Assembly (NCBI RefSeq): GCF_023656515.1
Contig: NZ_JAMOFV010000006.1
Coordinates: forward strand, 686,336-750,335
Direction: 5' to 3'
DNA from: Clostridium swellfunianum
GTDB lineage: Bacteria; Bacillota; Clostridia; Clostridiales; Clostridiaceae
Length of the DNA stretch: 64,000 nucleotides
Under the pieces are notes generated by a model. It was not told where the DNA came from. It saw nothing but the letters and a program-made list of their open reading frames with translations, and ran no database searches. Of the stretch, positions 27,206 through 35,960 are shown one piece after another (position 1 is the stretch's first letter; each line of letters starts with the position of its first letter). Made by a program: the position numbers and the translations under genes.

Positions 27206-27340
27206 CCCCTTGCATTCCTTTTTTGAACGCATGAATTATTAATTCCTGCGCCCCTTGCATTCCTTTTTTGAACGTAAGAATTATCAATTCTTACGCCCCT
27301 TGCATTCCTTTTTTCTACACAAGAATTATCAATCCTTACG
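27206..27340 (-). repeat. Three 45-bp tandem repeats in the leader of the giant protease gene
   Basis: Copies start at 27206, 27251 and 27296 with an exact 45-base period. On the minus strand each contains AAAAAAGGAATGCAAGGGG followed by an inverted repeat. In one copy (centre about 27284) the inverted repeat is perfect (CGTAAGAATT-GAT-AATTCTTACG), and in another it has a single mismatch. The repeats end just before the true ribosome site (AAGGGGGAA) and ATG at 27198, so they lie in the 5' leader. Confidence 0.85.
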
Positions 27341-27507
27341 TTTCTTGTAATTTTGACATATTGTTAACTTTATTCCTAAATACTATTATATTTTACAAAA
27401 ATAAATATATCAATAATTAATAACATTTTTGTTAACAATATGAATAAAATGTAGTAAAATGGTATTAAATGACCTTAAATATAAGGAACATAAGGGGGAA
27501 TGAATTA

Positions 27508-28662
27508 ATGAAATTAAAAAAGCTTACTGCTTTTATTGTATGTTTTTTGTTTCTACTTAACATACTAGAGCTTCCAAGTTTTAACGTAAAAGCAGCAGGC
27601 ACTCCAAAGATAACCTATTCAGTCAGCGGCAGCGTTGCTGTTGGACAAGACTTCTACATTAATGTAAACGCTGAAAATGTAGCTGATTTATTCGGAGCTG
27701 ACTTGACATTAAAGTATGATAACACAATGATTCAAATTTACAATGATCAAGTTAAAGTTGGTGATGTCTTTGCCAATATGGTACAAGGTGATGATTACTC
27801 CTTCGGAGTGCAAGATGCTACCGCCGATGGACTTGCGACTTTCTCACTACTTTTAGGCGACAAGCATAAAACAGGAATAAATATTGACGCTACTCCTAAG
27901 AGCTTGTTTGTGATTAAGGCTAAGGCTTTGAAGGCTGGAAATTTAGCTTTGAATTTTGTTGCTGGTGATCCTGTTGTTGAGACTGAGAAGGTTAATAGTA
28001 GGGTTAAGTTGGCGGATAGTGGGGAAGGAGTTATTAATTTTACTATTGAGCAAAAATCCATTTCTATATTTAATGCTCCTATAGAACCTGTTCAGATAAA
28101 ATCTTTTATTGCTGATAAGGTTTCTCCTCAAGTTCTTGGCACTGCAACTACCTTTACTGCTACTGCTACTGGTGGTACATCACTGCTTTATCAGTTCTGG
28201 GTTTATGATGGTGCTAAGTGGACTATGGTTCAAAACTATTCAACAAAAAATACTTTTATCTTTAATCCTTCTGCTATTGGAAATTATACTGTAGCTGTTT
28301 ATGTTAAAGATGTTAATTCTACCAAAGCTCTTGATGTTTCCACCAGCGTGAAGTTTAGTGTTATCAATACTCCAGACCCTGTTCAACTGAAATCTTTCAT
28401 CGCCGATAAGGTTTCTCCTCAGGTTCTTGGCACTGCAACTACCTTTACTGCTACTGCTACTGGTGGTACATCACTGCTTTATCAGTTCTGGGTTTATGAT
28501 GGTGCTAAGTGGACTATGGTTCAAAACTATTCAACAAAAAATACTTTTATCTTTAATCCTTCTGCTATTGGAAATTATACTGTAGCTGTTTATGTTAAAG
28601 ATATTAATTCTACCAAAGCTCTTGATGTTTCCACCAGCATGAAGTTTAGTGTTATCAATTAA
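27508..28662 (+). CDS. Secreted cohesin protein with two near-identical C-terminal triple-tyrosine-type repeats
   Basis: 384 residues from the ATG at 27508, which follows AGGGGG by nine bases. An upstream in-frame ATG at 27469 lacks a ribosome site. Signal peptide about 1-30 (CFLFLLNILELPS, cleavage near VKAAG). Cohesin domain about 33-182 (DFYINVNAENVADLFGADLTLKY). Then two 97-residue repeats with YQFWVYDGAKWTMVQNYS and NYTVAVYVKD, the pattern of Y_Y_Y/triple-tyrosine domains seen in clostridial cell-wall proteins. It has no membrane anchor, so wall binding through the repeats is likely. It is divergent from the giant dockerin protease. A cohesin that can capture that protease in the wall is the simplest reading. 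Confidence 0.83.
   Translation: MKLKKLTAFIVCFLFLLNILELPSFNVKAAGTPKITYSVSGSVAVGQDFYINVNAENVADLFGADLTLKYDNTMIQIYNDQVKVGDVFANMVQGDDYSFGVQDATADGLATFSLLLGDKHKTGINIDATPKSLFVIKAKALKAGNLALNFVAGDPVVETEKVNSRVKLADSGEGVINFTIEQKSISIFNAPIEPVQIKSFIADKVSPQVLGTATTFTATATGGTSLLYQFWVYDGAKWTMVQNYSTKNTFIFNPSAIGNYTVAVYVKDVNSTKALDVSTSVKFSVINTPDPVQLKSFIADKVSPQVLGTATTFTATATGGTSLLYQFWVYDGAKWTMVQNYSTKNTFIFNPSAIGNYTVAVYVKDINSTKALDVSTSMKFSVIN
28090..28659 (+). repeat. Intragenic tandem duplication, 291-bp period
   Basis: The copy from 28090 and the copy from 28381 differ at several bases in their first 45 positions. They are then almost identical to their ends (only two G/A differences noted near 28312 and 28349). This suggests recent duplication or gene conversion within the cohesin gene. 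Confidence 0.85.
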
Positions 28663-28709
28663 GAAGATACTTTTTTATTAGGATTTTTACACAAACTAAT
28701 TAATTATTT

Positions 28710-28748
28710 GAAGGCATACTTTATAATAACGCTATAAAGTATGCCTTC
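28710..28748. terminator. Terminator-like hairpin after the secreted cohesin gene
   Basis: A perfect 16-base stem (GAAGGCATACTTTATA with its complement) and a 7-base loop lie 47 bases after the stop codon. It is followed by CTATTTT. Confidence 0.7.
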
Positions 28749-28772
28749 CTATTTTAGTATAATAAGTAAAAG

Positions 28773-28818
28773 CGCTATGAGTTGGTCAACCATTAATATA
28801 ATTTACCAACTCATAGCG
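28773..28818. terminator. Second hairpin between convergent transcription units
   Basis: A perfect 14-base stem (CGCTATGAGTTGGT with its complement) has an 18-base loop. It probably serves the leftward polysaccharide operon ending at 28938. No clear T-run is seen. Confidence 0.5.
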
Positions 28819-28937
28819 TTTCACGTTCATATCATTTTTATATTAATATATAAGCTTCAATTTGAATATCAACATTATATATTATAACATTTTTTCATTA
28901 AATATCATGTTGTCTGTTAGCTTATTCAATCTAATTG

Positions 28938-29416
28938 TTATAAATCTTTAATTTTACGCGCAGGTACTCCTGCCCAGATTTCATTGTCCCCAGTTGAACA
29001 GGTTAAGACAGAATTCGCACCTATTACTGTATTTTTACCTATTGTTAGAATTCCTTCTTTGCATAAAATTTTAGCGCCTGCACAAATAACTGCACCTTGT
29101 CTTACATAAATACCATTCATTTCTGAATCATTTATTGGTTTATAAATATCAGCTCTCCCGAAAGTCACACCTTGGTATAACTTCACATCACTTTCTATAA
29201 CTGTATTTGGATGAATTACTATCCATTAGCCCAATGTACAAGTTTTACATTCTTTCCAATTCTTGCAGATATAGGAATTTCCACGCCTATAAATTTAAAA
29301 ATAAAGTAAGCAACTACACCTATTATCGGGACCCTTCGTAAAATAATTAAAATAGATATAATAGCACCAATAATTCTCTCTAGTAAATTAACGATTTTTT
29401 GATTCATCACTTTCAC
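28938..29416 (-). pseudogene. Hexapeptide-repeat acetyltransferase (serine O-acetyltransferase-like) broken by a one-base frameshift
   Basis: The N-terminal piece (29416-29219) ends IGKNVKLVHWANG then a stop. The C-terminal piece resumes in another frame as VIHPNTVIESDVKLYQGVTF, GRADIYK and then the hexapeptide repeats to PARKIKDL. Restoring one base near 29219-29222 (GGATAGTAATT to GGAnTAGTAATT) rebuilds one continuous left-handed beta-helix protein of about 159 residues. Such enzymes O-acetylate sugars in capsule loci. It is the last gene of the first polysaccharide operon. The break could be a true inactivation, a phase-variable state or a sequencing error. There is no long homopolymer at the site. 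Confidence 0.8.
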
Positions 29417-29504
29417 CCACTACACAATAATAAAAATAATTACTTTTTTATTTAAATATAAATAGATAGTTATTATTTTTATTTAGATTTCATTTATACC
29501 CTAC

Positions 29505-31430
29505 TTAATACTTAAAAACAACATCTTTGCCGCTTAATACAGTTCTTTCTGCAATAGTTATTTTATCGTTATTTGTAATAATAGATATAGTAGGATCATT
29601 TTTACTTGTATTTAAATAGAAACTATTAGTTTTTTCCTTTTGTAAAAAGTTTTTGGATACAAATCTAGAACTAGTAAATATTTCTCTGTTTGAGTAAAAA
29701 TAAAGTTTATTATTAATGCTGTATTCTTTACTATTGATTTTATCAAACTTGCAGCAAGAATCTAAAATAAAGTTTATCTTACCATCACCGTTAAATTCAT
29801 CCTTTATAATAATAAGATTATGCATTTTACTAATATATATTGTTCTTCTATGGATTAATGGTTGATATCCATCATGTGATCCATAAATCACAAAATAATC
29901 TTTATCTTCGTAAAATCCTTTTTCTATAACCTTTGCCTTCTTAGACCATAAAAAAGGACCTTCCATAATTGATTGTGATACGCCATCATAAGATAACGTA
30001 TTATGTGCTTCAGTACTTCTAAAATAATCTCTGTATTCTTTTTCAATATTATAAATATATGTTCCGGAATCAATAAAAATAGGCTCATTATCTATCGATA
30101 AAACAAATGCTAAGCAATCTGCATGTCCATGTGCTGCAATACTGCCAAAGCCCAAATCAGCTATGTCAAAAAATAAATGAACTTGCTCTGACCTATATAC
30201 AAAATACCCTGCTTCTTCATACATCTTTATTTTACTATACTCAAAGCTTTTTAGCTTGTTAGTTACATTAAGATATTTCCATAAAGCTACTTCATCATTA
30301 ATAGTTTTGCCAACACTATCAACCATACTTGTTCTGAAATAAATTGACCCAAAATTAAGCAGATAATCATAGTAACTATATTTTTTCCCAGTTACATTAA
30401 TAATTCTCGCATCATCACTATCTCCAAATTCAATATATTCATCACTATATTTTATATATCCAATAAACTCAACAGCTTTGAGCAACAGATTTTCTAGTAA
30501 AGGCTTCTTATTTAAAGACTTCAAAAACGTATTATATTGTAACCATAAATCAACTACAAAACCATGATAATGAGCTGCATGCTCTTTATTGACTCCATCA
30601 CGATAAAATTGCCTCTTAAACTCATGATTTAATATGGTATATCCTTTTTTAAACCAATCTTGTTCAAAAATATCTTGTAAAACCTCTCCAACTATTGAAA
30701 TCAATCCAGCTTCTAATATTAAATGATTATTTGCTGAGGAGAATCCAGATAAGTTTTCAGAGACATACTTCATTGAATTTATAGTTGCTATAATTAAATC
30801 TTTTTTAAACTTCTTATCATCATTATCCTTAATTATCGCATAACAAATTAACCACTGATATGCCCTAATTGCTATCTCCATTGGTGAAGACCAATTTACA
30901 CCTCTTAAATAAAAATTATCATCTACCCAACTATAAAATAAAGCCCTAGCTTTATCATAATACATCTTATCATTATTATTTTTTGCCTTTAATAATAAAT
31001 ATGGCAAAAACAAATGCCTATTTAGTTCCCATGTTAGCCTTACTTCACCAATTTTATCTTTATTTTTAAAATCTATATTCCAAGAAAAAATATCTTTCTC
31101 CCATTTTATTTCATTAAAACCATGCCATGAAAACTCTTTATTTAAATCAACATCACTACTAAAAATATTAACAACGAAATCATATCCGTATTTAACTTCT
31201 ATATTAGAAAATGTCCATATAGCATCAATTTTGTTATTCACCAAATTCAAATTATTTAACTTTAACTCAGTTAAAGGTAATCCTAAAACAGTTTTATTAC
31301 TTTTAAAATTTTTTTCATACTGCTTAATTTTTTGCTTTTGCTTAATTCTAAATACAATTTCTTGTAAAGACATTGCTTTTAGTCTATGATAAAACCATTT
31401 AACTCGTTTTGTATTCATTATTCTAATCAT
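29505..31430 (-). CDS. Heparinase II/III-family protein of the polysaccharide operon
   Basis: 641 residues. An N-terminal alpha-helical toroid region (about 70-340, with WSSPMEIAIRAYQWL and SANNHLILEAGLISI) is followed by a beta-sandwich heparinase II/III domain (about 380-600, AAHGHADCLAFVLSIDNEPI, then FIDSGTYIYN). Family members are polysaccharide lyases acting on uronic-acid polymers. Such genes are regular members of exopolysaccharide clusters, where they are thought to trim or edit the product. No signal peptide is evident. The operon also encodes UDP-ManNAcA synthesis, which supplies a uronic acid that a lyase could recognise. The ATG at 31430 overlaps the stop of the upstream acetyltransferase (ATGATTAG), indicating coupled translation. 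Confidence 0.82.
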   Translation of the reverse strand: MIRIMNTKRVKWFYHRLKAMSLQEIVFRIKQKQKIKQYEKNFKSNKTVLGLPLTELKLNNLNLVNNKIDAIWTFSNIEVKYGYDFVVNIFSSDVDLNKEFSWHGFNEIKWEKDIFSWNIDFKNKDKIGEVRLTWELNRHLFLPYLLLKAKNNNDKMYYDKARALFYSWVDDNFYLRGVNWSSPMEIAIRAYQWLICYAIIKDNDDKKFKKDLIIATINSMKYVSENLSGFSSANNHLILEAGLISIVGEVLQDIFEQDWFKKGYTILNHEFKRQFYRDGVNKEHAAHYHGFVVDLWLQYNTFLKSLNKKPLLENLLLKAVEFIGYIKYSDEYIEFGDSDDARIINVTGKKYSYYDYLLNFGSIYFRTSMVDSVGKTINDEVALWKYLNVTNKLKSFEYSKIKMYEEAGYFVYRSEQVHLFFDIADLGFGSIAAHGHADCLAFVLSIDNEPIFIDSGTYIYNIEKEYRDYFRSTEAHNTLSYDGVSQSIMEGPFLWSKKAKVIEKGFYEDKDYFVIYGSHDGYQPLIHRRTIYISKMHNLIIIKDEFNGDGKINFILDSCCKFDKINSKEYSINNKLYFYSNREIFTSSRFVSKNFLQKEKTNSFYLNTSKNDPTISIITNNDKITIAERTVLSGKDVVFKY

Positions 31431-31863
31431 TACCTTTACTATTATTATATTTTATCACTTTAGCAGGTACACCTACCGCGACAGCATTATCAGGTATATC
31501 TTTTATCACCACAGCATTTGCCCCTATAACAACATTATTACCGATCTTAACATTTCCTAAAATTACTGCACCAGCACCTATATATACGTTATTCCCTATT
31601 ATAGGAAGTTCAGTAAGGCCACTTCTTCCCCCTATAGTTACATTTTGTGATATAGTGCAATTATCACCTATTACAGCTTTTTTATGAATAACTACACCAA
31701 TTCCTCCATATCCGAACTTTGTACCTCTTCCAATTCGTACCTCATATGGTATTGAGGAATTATATAATAAAAATATAATCAATTTTATCAACTTTGGTAG
31801 AAGTGGTATATTAAAAAGATAAAGTTTTCTTGCAAATCTATAAAACACTATAGCGTTCAACAT
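31423..31863 (-). CDS. Serine O-acetyltransferase-like hexapeptide acetyltransferase
   Basis: 146 residues. A hydrophobic helical N-terminus (about 1-35) is followed by left-handed beta-helix repeats with the CysE-type GRGTKFGYGGIGVVIHKKAV, then GDNCTISQNVTIGG and IPDNAVAVGVPAKVIKY. In polysaccharide loci these proteins acetylate a sugar hydroxyl using acetyl-CoA rather than making cysteine. It sits between the polymerase-type protein and the heparinase-like gene and is coupled to the latter. Confidence 0.83.
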   Translation of the reverse strand: MLNAIVFYRFARKLYLFNIPLLPKLIKLIIFLLYNSSIPYEVRIGRGTKFGYGGIGVVIHKKAVIGDNCTISQNVTIGGRSGLTELPIIGNNVYIGAGAVILGNVKIGNNVVIGANAVVIKDIPDNAVAVGVPAKVIKYNNSKGND

Positions 31864-32017
31864 AAATTACCTCATTATTATAAAATATAATTTAATAATT
31901 ACCAGCTTAATCTAACTTAGTTTTATTAAACTTTATATGTTTTTTTAAGATTCAAAGTATTAGCAAAGAACTTGTAATAGTTCATAAATCTAATTTACTA
32001 TCAATTCAATTAATTAT

Positions 32018-33475
32018 CTAATTAACTTCTAATTTATTTTCTAAACTAGTCAACATACCAAAAAATAACCATATATAAAATGCTTGATACCTATCACTTA
32101 AATTAGAACCAAAAAAACTTTCAAAAATAACGGCTATTATTAATAACACAACTATTAAGCTAAACCTTTTTTGAAAGCCTCCTGAAACAGTATATATTTT
32201 TTTAGAAGCTTTAAAAAATTTATAAAATATGAGTATTAAAGAAATTAAGCCGAATACCCCTATCTGACCTAAAATTGAAGTCCAGTATACGTCCATAGAA
32301 AATTCGATTGGTATTCCTAATTGAGCATATACTTTTCTATCATAATCTATAGCAGTTCTAGTGCCATACATTCCAACACCATATCCAATGAAAGGCTTTG
32401 TTGTGAGAAACATTTTATTGACTTTTGTTATAAAATATGTTCTACCTCTTCCACTGTAATCTGCTTGTATATATTCTTTAGTAAAGATAGATAGATATCT
32501 TTTTGAGATACTTTCATTAAGTATGCCTTTTCCTGCTTCAAAATTTGCTGCACCTATTCCCATAATAGAAATTATGGCAATAACGCTTAATATTACCGTT
32601 ACCTTAAATTTGGTTTTTTTAGACTTCGTTGTGAAATAAAACATATATATGCTTGAAATTATAACTGCTATTACAGCCTGCCTTGCATAAGTTAAAATAA
32701 GAACAATAATTGAAATAAGTAATAGAATAAAACTTTTTTTATTTCTATTTTTATAAAAATAGTCCACTGCAGCTACTATGGTTGCTATTGTCATAAAGTA
32801 TCCAAATATACCGTATCTGCCAAACGTAGCAAATATTGCATACCTTGATTCTAATTGATTTATTGACACTGTTACAAAACCCAAGTCTAAAACTTTCGGT
32901 TGTAATATTATATCTAATCTCTCTCTAAAGAAAAATTGAAATAACGCCACAATTAATTCAAACACTATAGTCACGTAAATAACATTAAATATTTTTTTAT
33001 GTGTAGATAAATGCCAATCTTCTAACTTCAATATAAAATAAACTGCAACATATCTAATTAACCATCTTAATCCTAGGATAGCAATTGTAATATTTACTCT
33101 ATTTATAGCTATAGATAGTATACATACAATAATAAATATAAAAATATAAAAATCATATGAATACAACTTAATATTTCTCCTGTTTCTCAGAAACCTAATT
33201 AGGCAGAAAAATAAAATTACATATGTAAATGCTTCTGTACCATATCTAACTAGAGAAACAATATTATTAGGAGTAAAATTTAATATAACAGTTTCCAATG
33301 GAATATAAATACAAAGGAAATAAATCCATAAAATAGGCTTACTTATAAATATTATCGATATTAATAGTAATAAAATACCTGCTGAAAATTTAATATTAAA
33401 TGCTCCTAATGCTGAGAAAGCAAATGCTAATAATGCTCCAAAAACTACTAAATACCTGCTTAAACTTAATTTCAA
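32018..33475 (-). CDS. O-antigen ligase/polymerase (Wzy-like) membrane protein
   Basis: 485 residues with about 11-12 predicted membrane helices and the Wzy_C superfamily region near residues 340-400 (KPFIGYGVGMYGTRTAI, then ILGQIGVFGLISLILIFYKF). In a Gram-positive exopolysaccharide locus such a protein normally polymerises undecaprenyl-linked repeat units on the outer face of the membrane. It is the only such protein of the first operon, alongside its MurJ-type flippase, so polymerase is the natural role. Confidence 0.8.
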   Translation of the reverse strand: MKLSLSRYLVVFGALLAFAFSALGAFNIKFSAGILLLLISIIFISKPILWIYFLCIYIPLETVILNFTPNNIVSLVRYGTEAFTYVILFFCLIRFLRNRRNIKLYSYDFYIFIFIIVCILSIAINRVNITIAILGLRWLIRYVAVYFILKLEDWHLSTHKKIFNVIYVTIVFELIVALFQFFFRERLDIILQPKVLDLGFVTVSINQLESRYAIFATFGRYGIFGYFMTIATIVAAVDYFYKNRNKKSFILLLISIIVLILTYARQAVIAVIISSIYMFYFTTKSKKTKFKVTVILSVIAIISIMGIGAANFEAGKGILNESISKRYLSIFTKEYIQADYSGRGRTYFITKVNKMFLTTKPFIGYGVGMYGTRTAIDYDRKVYAQLGIPIEFSMDVYWTSILGQIGVFGLISLILIFYKFFKASKKIYTVSGGFQKRFSLIVVLLIIAVIFESFFGSNLSDRYQAFYIWLFFGMLTSLENKLEVN

Positions 33476-33563
33476 GTTATACCTCCTAAATGCACTAATG
33501 CACTAACAGAAAGAAATAGCTATATGTGCTTAATAATACTTATCAATTATAATTTATTAGCTC

Positions 33564-34889
33564 TTATTTGTAGAGATCAATGTGCTGTATTACCAGCTTT
33601 TTCTTACCTCTTTTAGTTAGCTTGATTTCATTAACAATTTTAATTTCTATATCTAAAATATCCTTTACTTTTTTATTTAATGCTTTTTTTATATTACTAA
33701 TATCTTCTTCTATTAAGTCTTTATCTAATAATAAATTCAAATTAACCTTTCCAATTTCAAATTGTTCGAATTGGTATTGTCTGATTTTATTAAATGCATC
33801 ACTGTGAAAGTTTATTGCTGCAATAGATATTTTTTCGTTGTTTTTTCCAATTAACATCTCCGAAGTATTATGACCTATAATTTCGGTAACTTTGTTATCA
33901 ATAACTCTAACAACATCATCAGTTAAGTACCTTACAAACGGCATTTTAAAATTTAGAAAACCAGTGCAAGCTATTCTAAATTCATCAGGATTATCTGTGG
34001 GGATAAATTCAGTATAGCCATACATATCATTAAAAACATATTGTTCATCATACTTTTCAGCAAATACAGCCCTCTCTGAATGGCCATAAAATATACATGT
34101 ATCACACTTTAGTACCTTCTTAATATACTCATCATCTTCTCGAGAACAACTTTCCGAGATATAAAAAACACTTTTAATATTTAATTTAGTTTTATTTTTA
34201 TCTAGTAAAGCACAAAAATTTTTAATCGCAGAAGGATATCCACTAATAAATTCTGCTTTAAATTCATCTATTATTTTAATGTACTTTTCATAACTTTCGT
34301 CATTTAGTTTAAATGGAGAAAGTACAATCTCATTATATATAGGATTAAACTTAGAAATTTTGCCATTAAATTCTAATCCTCTAAAAGTAATCATTCTCGA
34401 AGTCTTATAATCATATCCAAACTTGGCCCAGTAATGATATACATAGGCTCTTTCTTTATATATAGAGTCTTTATCTAAATATATTTTTAAAGGTTTACCA
34501 CTACTGCCGCCAGTATAGGCAATATAATGATTTATGTCTTCATCTGATAAAAGTGAAGCTTCATTATTTAAAAATATAGACTTATTAGTAAAGTCTAATG
34601 CTTTGATATCTTCAAAGCTCTTTATGGTTGATGGATTAAATTTAGCATTTTTAAAAGCCTCTTTATAGTAATTAACATGCTCATTACAATATATCAAAAT
34701 ACTTTTTAGATTTTCAAATTGTAAATTCTTCTTATTTTCATTACTAAGTGTATCATAATTATCTAACATTTTATATGTGTCAAGAAACACCTTATTATTT
34801 ATTAGTTTTTTTCGCAAAATAGGAGCTAATAATATTTTTATTGATTGTGGGCAAATTTCACTAATTTTTTTGACTAGCTTAAAATCCAT
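33564..34889 (-). CDS. CapK/PaaK-like adenylate-forming enzyme
   Basis: 441 residues of the phenylacetate-CoA ligase/coenzyme F390 synthetase group. The AMP-binding P-loop reads YTGGSSGKPLKIYLD (about 128-142), and SCSREDDEYI and YGHSERAVFAEKY are the usual following motifs. Relatives inside capsule loci (CapK) are thought to activate a carboxylic acid for attachment to the polymer, but none is well characterised. A uronic acid or an acyl substituent is a possible substrate. It lies 32 bases after the transferase at 34921. Confidence 0.8.
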   Translation of the reverse strand: MDFKLVKKISEICPQSIKILLAPILRKKLINNKVFLDTYKMLDNYDTLSNENKKNLQFENLKSILIYCNEHVNYYKEAFKNAKFNPSTIKSFEDIKALDFTNKSIFLNNEASLLSDEDINHYIAYTGGSSGKPLKIYLDKDSIYKERAYVYHYWAKFGYDYKTSRMITFRGLEFNGKISKFNPIYNEIVLSPFKLNDESYEKYIKIIDEFKAEFISGYPSAIKNFCALLDKNKTKLNIKSVFYISESCSREDDEYIKKVLKCDTCIFYGHSERAVFAEKYDEQYVFNDMYGYTEFIPTDNPDEFRIACTGFLNFKMPFVRYLTDDVVRVIDNKVTEIIGHNTSEMLIGKNNEKISIAAINFHSDAFNKIRQYQFEQFEIGKVNLNLLLDKDLIEEDISNIKKALNKKVKDILDIEIKIVNEIKLTKRGKKKLVIQHIDLYK

Positions 34890-34920
34890 CTTAATTCATC
34901 CTTTTTTAGTATAGTACTCA

Positions 34921-35895
34921 TTATTTAAGTTTAGCGTATGTTTTAAGAAAATTAGGCTTTTCCTTAAATACAAATATGGTGTGCGCAAGGTTTCTTGTTT
35001 GTAACTTTCTCCAACTGAATTTTCGTTTTATATCTTCTGTTAAAGTTCTTTCATTCAACCTATTAAAATTAAATTCATTGGTTTCCTTTATTAAAAATCC
35101 CTTATTAGTAATAAACATAGACTGACATTTCTCTTGGTTTGAAAAACTAACAGGCATATATCTCTTTTGAAAATGAATATACATTAATTCTTCTATAATA
35201 ATTTTTCCATTGTCTTCTAAGGCTCTATATAACTTACCCTCTTCCCAATAAAAGCATTGTTTAGTTGTAGTATTTTCTAATGTAGAGAAATGGGAATATA
35301 CTGGATTTATATCGACTATTTGCTTTGGATTGTCGATATAGTTGATATTATAGAATTTATATATTCTTGGCAGACCTCTGTTCTCATCAAGGCCATAGTG
35401 TTTTTCACTTTCCAATATAGCCTTATAATCAAAATACGGATTATCTAACTTATATCTTCCATTGACTTCTTCAGTATTTTTATATATTGTTAAGTGACCT
35501 TTATTGAAAACTTTATCATATTTATTTAATAAATCATCAGTTATATATTTAGGCAAATCACCATAGATTACGTCTATGTCACAATGCCCCCAATGAGTGT
35601 ATTGCTTTAAATAGTCAGCAAAAACTTCTCCATATACAATTTTATAATCACATAGCTTGTATGGTTTATTACTATTATAGGCTAACTTTGTTTTTTCAAA
35701 TATTAGTTTTTTTAATTGATGCAATGTCATTTTTTCAAAGGTTACATTACTAGGAACAATTAAATTTTCAGTATTATCGTCAGTAATAACGAGCCAGTTA
35801 AATTCTTTATTATAACTGCATGAGTTCAGCCATAATTGAATATAATTAGGCAATTTACCAAAGTAAGCACATATTATAAGTATTTTATTCTTCAT
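34921..35895 (-). CDS. Putative glycosyltransferase (DUF6625-like)
   Basis: 324 residues. The N-terminus (KILIICAYFGKLPNYIQLWL) and the acidic HCDIDVIYGDL segment near residue 103 resemble small capsule glycosyltransferases, where D-x-D binds the metal-nucleotide sugar. I recognise it only at the family level. It is located in the glycosyltransferase block of the first operon and is presumed cytosolic. The donor and acceptor are unknown. Confidence 0.65.
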   Translation of the reverse strand: MKNKILIICAYFGKLPNYIQLWLNSCSYNKEFNWLVITDDNTENLIVPSNVTFEKMTLHQLKKLIFEKTKLAYNSNKPYKLCDYKIVYGEVFADYLKQYTHWGHCDIDVIYGDLPKYITDDLLNKYDKVFNKGHLTIYKNTEEVNGRYKLDNPYFDYKAILESEKHYGLDENRGLPRIYKFYNINYIDNPKQIVDINPVYSHFSTLENTTTKQCFYWEEGKLYRALEDNGKIIIEELMYIHFQKRYMPVSFSNQEKCQSMFITNKGFLIKETNEFNFNRLNERTLTEDIKRKFSWRKLQTRNLAHTIFVFKEKPNFLKTYAKLK

Positions 35896-35960
35896 AGTTC
35901 CTCCTTAATTAAAGGGTAAGATGCGAACATCAATAAAACCTACTAGAAATTAAATTAATT

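Noticed and set aside
27206-27340. Possible CRISPR array
   Set aside because: Three copies are directly adjacent with no spacers, the units contain ribosome-site-like sequence, and no cas gene is nearby.
27469-27507. Upstream ATG for the secreted cohesin
   Set aside because: The extra 13 residues would precede the signal peptide, and the strong ribosome site AGGGGG lies between this ATG and the one at 27508.
12696-28662. Classical cellulosome cluster
   Set aside because: No glycoside hydrolase, carbohydrate-binding module or multi-cohesin scaffoldin is encoded; the dockerin proteins are proteases and a propeller.
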